Shown: one piece after another, positions 60,862 to 64,000 of the stretch
Numbering within the stretch: position 1 is the first letter of the stretch
How the letters are laid out: each line of letters opens with the position of its first letter
Source of the DNA: Fluviibacter sp964604465
GTDB taxonomy: Bacteria > Pseudomonadota > Gammaproteobacteria > Burkholderiales > Rhodocyclaceae
Length of the DNA stretch: 64,000 nucleotides
Assembly: GCA_964604465.1 (NCBI GenBank)
Contig: CAZRYZ010000001.1
Span: forward strand, 1 to 64,000
Direction: 5' to 3'
Made by a program: the position numbers and the translations under genes
The notes under the pieces: model-generated
The model's database searches: none
Told to the model about the DNA's origin: nothing
The model's input: the letters and a program-made list of their open reading frames with translations, nothing else

Positions 60862-63555
60862 ATGTCGGCAGCAAACGAACAGAATCTGGTACCGGGCATA
60901 ACAAACGATCCGGATCCGCAGGAAACGCGCGAATGGCAAGATGCCCTCAATGGCGTCATCGTTAACGAAGGTGACGAGCGTGCACACTTTCTCATCGAGA
61001 CGCTCATCGGTCAGGCTCGCAGCAAGGGGGTTGATATCCCCTATTCGGCCAATACCGAATACATCAACACCATCCCTGTTGCACAACAGCCCAAGTATCC
61101 GGGAAACCCGGACATGGAAATCAAGATCCATTCCTATATTCGCTGGAACGCCATGGCGATGGTCGTTCGTGCCAACAAACACACCAACGTCGGTGGTCAC
61201 ATTGCTTCTTTCGCCTCAGCCGCCGTTCTCTATGACGTTGGCTTCTCACACTTCTGGCACGCGCCGTCGCCTGAGCATGATGGTGATCTGATTTTCTTCC
61301 AGGGCCACTCCGTACCTGGGGTGTACGCCCGTGCCTTCATGCTGGGACGTTTTACGGAAAGCCAGCTTGATCATTTCCGACAGGAAACCACCGGCAAGGG
61401 GATCTCCTCCTACCCACACCCCTGGCTGATGCCGGACTTCTGGCAGTTCCCTACGGTATCGATGGGCCTTGGCCCGATCCAAGCGATCTATCAGGCCCGC
61501 TTCATGAAGTATCTGGCCAGCCGTGGTCTGATTAATGCAGAGAAGGCAGCACATCGGAAGGTCTGGGCCTTCCTGGGCGATGGCGAAACGGATGAGGTCG
61601 AATCCCTGGGTGCCATTGGCATGGCCGGCCGTGAAAAGCTCGACAACCTGATCTTCGTCATTAACTGCAACCTACAGAGGCTTGATGGGCCGGTTCGCGG
61701 CAATGGCAAGATCATCCAGGACCTGGAATCGGAATTTCGCGGCGCCGGCTGGAATGTGATCAAGCTGATCTGGGGTACCCATTGGGATGCGCTGTTCCAG
61801 CGCGATACTCAGGGCATTCTGAAGCAAAGGATGATGAATCTCTGTGATGGCGAATACCAGACTTTCAAGTCCAAAGACGGGGCTTACGTGCGGGAGCATT
61901 TCTTCAACACTCCGGAACTCAAGGCTCTGGTTGCTGATTGGACTGATGACGAAATCTGGCAACTCAATCGTGGCGGCCATGATATCTTCAAAATCTTTGC
62001 CGCTTATGATCGTGCCGTTAAGCACAAGGGACAACCGACCCTGATTCTTGCCAAGACCATCAAAGGCTTCGGTATGGGCAAGGCTGGCGAAGCGATGAAT
62101 ACCTCGCACCAGCAGAAGAAGATGGACAAAGAGCAGATTGCCCGCTTCCGCGACCGCTTCTCGCTGCCGGTCAAGGATGAAGAAATCGATACCCTGCCCT
62201 ACCTGAAGTTTGCCGAAGACTCACCCGAATTCCAGTACATGCGTGATCGCCGGATGGCACTGGGAGGGTTCCTCCCTCAACGTCGGCGCAAAGCCGAGCC
62301 GCTTCCGGTACCCGCCCTGGAAAGCTTTGATGCCCTGCTCAAAGCTTCCGGTGAAGGTCGCGAGCTATCAACGACCATGGCCATCGTGCGCATCATGAAT
62401 ATGCTGCTCAAGGACAAGCAGATCGGTAAGAATATCGTCCCGATCGTGCCGGACGAGTCCCGTACGTTCGGTATGGAAGGCATGTTCCGCGCGGTAGGAA
62501 TCTGGAACCAGGAAGGACAAAATTACGTACCCGAAGACCATGACCAGCTTATGTTCTACAAGGAATCCAAGACTGGACAGGTGCTGCAAGAGGGGATTAA
62601 CGAGGCAGGTGCCATGAGCGACTGGATCGCTGCCGCAACCTCGTACTCGGTGCATGGCGTCCAGACCATACCGTTCTATATCTGCTATTCGATGTTTGGT
62701 CTGCAACGTACGCTGGATCTGTGCTGGGCCGCAGGTGACCAGCGTGCCCGCGGCTTCCTGATCGGTGGCACCGCTGGGCGGACCACTCTGAACGGCGAAG
62801 GCCTTCAACACGAGGACGGCCACAGCCTGCTGCTGGCCAACATGATCCCGAACTGTATTTCCTACGACCCCACTTTCCAGTACGAAGTGGCCGTCATCAC
62901 CCAGGACGGCTTACGCCGCATGCATCAGGATCAGGAAGATGTCTTCTATTATCTGACGGTGATGAACGAGAATTATGAGCACCCGGCAATGCCGGCAGGT
63001 GCAGCGCCCGACATCATCAAGGGGATGTACCAGTTCAAAAAGGGCAACCCTTCGAACGGCCCACGGGTCCAATTACTCGGGTCCGGTACGATTTTCCGCG
63101 AAGTCATTGCCGCAGCAGAACTGCTGCGCAAGGACTGGGGTGTCGAATCCGACCTGTGGGGCTGCCCGAGTTTTAACGAACTCGCCCGTGATGGTGAGGA
63201 TGTGGCCCGCTGGAACATGTTGCACCCGACGGACCCACAGCGTGTGTCGCATGTGGAATCAAAACTGGCCGGCACCACAGGCCCGGTCGTGGCGGCAACC
63301 GACTACATCAAGCTTTATGCCGAACAAATCCGTCCCTTCATCAAGAAAAGCTTTGTTGCCCTCGGCACCAACGGCTTTGGCCGCTCGGACACCCGCGAGC
63401 ACCTGCGTGAATTCTTTGAAGTTGATCGACACTGGGTCACGGTGGCCGCGCTAAAGGCATTAGCGGATGAGGGTGCAATTGGCCGCGACAAGGTCGCTGC
63501 GGCCATCAGCAAGTATCAACTGGATCCAAACAAACCCAACCCGATGACGGTCTAA
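60862..63555 (+). CDS. aceE: Pyruvate dehydrogenase E1 component (homodimeric)
   Basis: This 897-residue TPP enzyme is the single-chain E1 that decarboxylates pyruvate and acetylates the E2 lipoyl arm. Landmarks: YIRWNAMAMVVRANK, GGHIASFASAAVLYDVGFSHFW, FQGHSVPGVYARAF, the TPP motif region VWAFLGDGETDEVESLGA with FVINCNLQRLDGPVRGN, LILAKTIKGFGMG, ARGFLIGGTAGRTTLNGEGLQHEDGHS and the C-terminal FVALGTNGFGRSDTREHLREFF. Length matches E. coli AceE (887). It precedes aceF by 13 bases. Confidence 0.97.
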   Translation: MSAANEQNLVPGITNDPDPQETREWQDALNGVIVNEGDERAHFLIETLIGQARSKGVDIPYSANTEYINTIPVAQQPKYPGNPDMEIKIHSYIRWNAMAMVVRANKHTNVGGHIASFASAAVLYDVGFSHFWHAPSPEHDGDLIFFQGHSVPGVYARAFMLGRFTESQLDHFRQETTGKGISSYPHPWLMPDFWQFPTVSMGLGPIQAIYQARFMKYLASRGLINAEKAAHRKVWAFLGDGETDEVESLGAIGMAGREKLDNLIFVINCNLQRLDGPVRGNGKIIQDLESEFRGAGWNVIKLIWGTHWDALFQRDTQGILKQRMMNLCDGEYQTFKSKDGAYVREHFFNTPELKALVADWTDDEIWQLNRGGHDIFKIFAAYDRAVKHKGQPTLILAKTIKGFGMGKAGEAMNTSHQQKKMDKEQIARFRDRFSLPVKDEEIDTLPYLKFAEDSPEFQYMRDRRMALGGFLPQRRRKAEPLPVPALESFDALLKASGEGRELSTTMAIVRIMNMLLKDKQIGKNIVPIVPDESRTFGMEGMFRAVGIWNQEGQNYVPEDHDQLMFYKESKTGQVLQEGINEAGAMSDWIAAATSYSVHGVQTIPFYICYSMFGLQRTLDLCWAAGDQRARGFLIGGTAGRTTLNGEGLQHEDGHSLLLANMIPNCISYDPTFQYEVAVITQDGLRRMHQDQEDVFYYLTVMNENYEHPAMPAGAAPDIIKGMYQFKKGNPSNGPRVQLLGSGTIFREVIAAAELLRKDWGVESDLWGCPSFNELARDGEDVARWNMLHPTDPQRVSHVESKLAGTTGPVVAATDYIKLYAEQIRPFIKKSFVALGTNGFGRSDTREHLREFFEVDRHWVTVAALKALADEGAIGRDKVAAAISKYQLDPNKPNPMTV

Positions 63556-63568
63556 GGGGAACAAGAAC

Positions 63569-64000
63569 ATGAGTCAACTGATTGAAATTAAAGTTCCCGA
63601 CATCGGTGATTTCACCGATGTCCCCGTGATTGAAGTTTTCGTGAAGCCGGGCGACGTCATCAAAGTCGATGATGCGCTCGTGACGCTTGAATCCGACAAA
63701 GCCACCATGGATGTGCCCGCGTCTGCGGCTGGAGTCGTTAAAGAAGTCCTGGTCAAACTCGGTGACAAAATTGGTGAAGGCACGGTCGTTGTCCGCGTGG
63801 AAGCCAGTGATACGGCATCTGCCGAACCAGCAACTGCTTTAGCACCCGCTCCGGAACCAGCAGCCTCGGTGCCCCAGGCAGCAGCACCGGCTGCCGGTGG
63901 CGGCATTGTCGACGTCAAGGTTCCTGACATCGGCGACTTCTCAGAAGTCCCGGTTATCGAGGTCTTTGTGAAGCCGGGGGATGTAGTGAATGTCGATGAC
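63569..64000 (+). CDS. aceF: Pyruvate dehydrogenase E2 (dihydrolipoyl acetyltransferase), 5' part
   Basis: This partial gene of 144 codons continues past the window end. It begins MSQLIEIKVPDIGDFTDVPV. The first lipoyl domain has the lipoylation motif LESDKATMDVPA (Lys around residue 45). An Ala/Pro-rich flexible linker follows (about 85-112, APAPEPAASVPQAAAPA). A second lipoyl domain starts IVDVKVPDIGDFSEVPVIEVF, nearly identical to the first, so at least two lipoyl domains are present. GGGGAACAAG precedes the ATG. Confidence 0.95.
   Translation, partial: MSQLIEIKVPDIGDFTDVPVIEVFVKPGDVIKVDDALVTLESDKATMDVPASAAGVVKEVLVKLGDKIGEGTVVVRVEASDTASAEPATALAPAPEPAASVPQAAAPAAGGGIVDVKVPDIGDFSEVPVIEVFVKPGDVVNVDD

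Overview
The window looks like a chromosomal segment from a Gram-negative betaproteobacterium. The gene orders trxB/ftsK-lolA-rarA-serS, lptD-surA-pdxA-rsmA, amgK-murU-pepP-ubiH-dusB-fis-purH, hemC-hemD-hemX-hemY and folD/aceE-aceF are blocks I associate with Burkholderiales/Nitrosomonadales-type genomes. The LPS machinery (LptD, SurA, PagP, LolA) confirms an outer membrane. I cannot name a genus. Nearly all of the sequence is coding. There is one tRNA (Ser, CGA), no rRNA, no CRISPR and no intact mobile element. Only the first ~500 bases look like decayed or repeat-rich sequence.

Layout. 1-499: non-coding, with small repeats and nested hairpins. 500-4854 (-): MarR-controlled tripartite drug efflux operon (marR, OprM-type lipoprotein, emrA, emrB), with a perfect 18-bp palindrome inside its promoter. 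4946-7225 (-): acetate kinase and a UDP-glucuronate-4-epimerase-like enzyme. 7299-9981 (+): a run of exported or membrane proteins (DUF3313-like lipoprotein, small Cys/His protein, four-TM protein with a Met-rich tail, DUF411, cupin) that looks like a copper/metal-handling cassette. 10010-14083: a Na+/H+ antiporter-like gene plus a small membrane protein, divergent from a MASE1 histidine kinase/FixJ-type regulator pair. 14189-15952: tRNA-Ser and mltF.

15969-27215: housekeeping block serS, rarA, lolA, ftsK (-), divergent trxB and xth (+), then rsmA, pdxA, surA (-). 27242-30526: an unusually long lptD. 30666-36507 (+): AmgK/MurU peptidoglycan recycling, pepP, ubiH, dusB, fis. 36563-41192 (+): purH, pagP, purD, hemF. 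41234-45020 (-): hemCDXY operon. 45176-46579 (+): argH.

46576-48892 (-): a SqrR/BigR-like ArsR repressor with two YeeE/YedE sulfur-transport half-proteins, then CGFS glutaredoxin and a Gdt1-type Mn exporter. 49246-54097 (-): an FbpABC ferric iron importer under a Fur-like promoter, with a carbonic-anhydrase-like gene at the end of the operon. 54233-56380 (+): LigB-type dioxygenase, YjdM and YbiB. 56384-59955 (-): folD-purE-purK-tsaC/sua5. 59962-60591 (-): unknown gene. 60862-64000 (+): aceE and the first part of aceF, which runs off the window.

Most of the window is core metabolism and envelope biogenesis. The parts most likely to hold something undescribed are the orphan CsoSCA-like zinc protein coupled to ferric uptake, the Met/Cys/His-rich export cassette at 8.0-10.0 kb, and the remodelled LptD, which has long low-complexity inserts and only one remaining disulfide pair.
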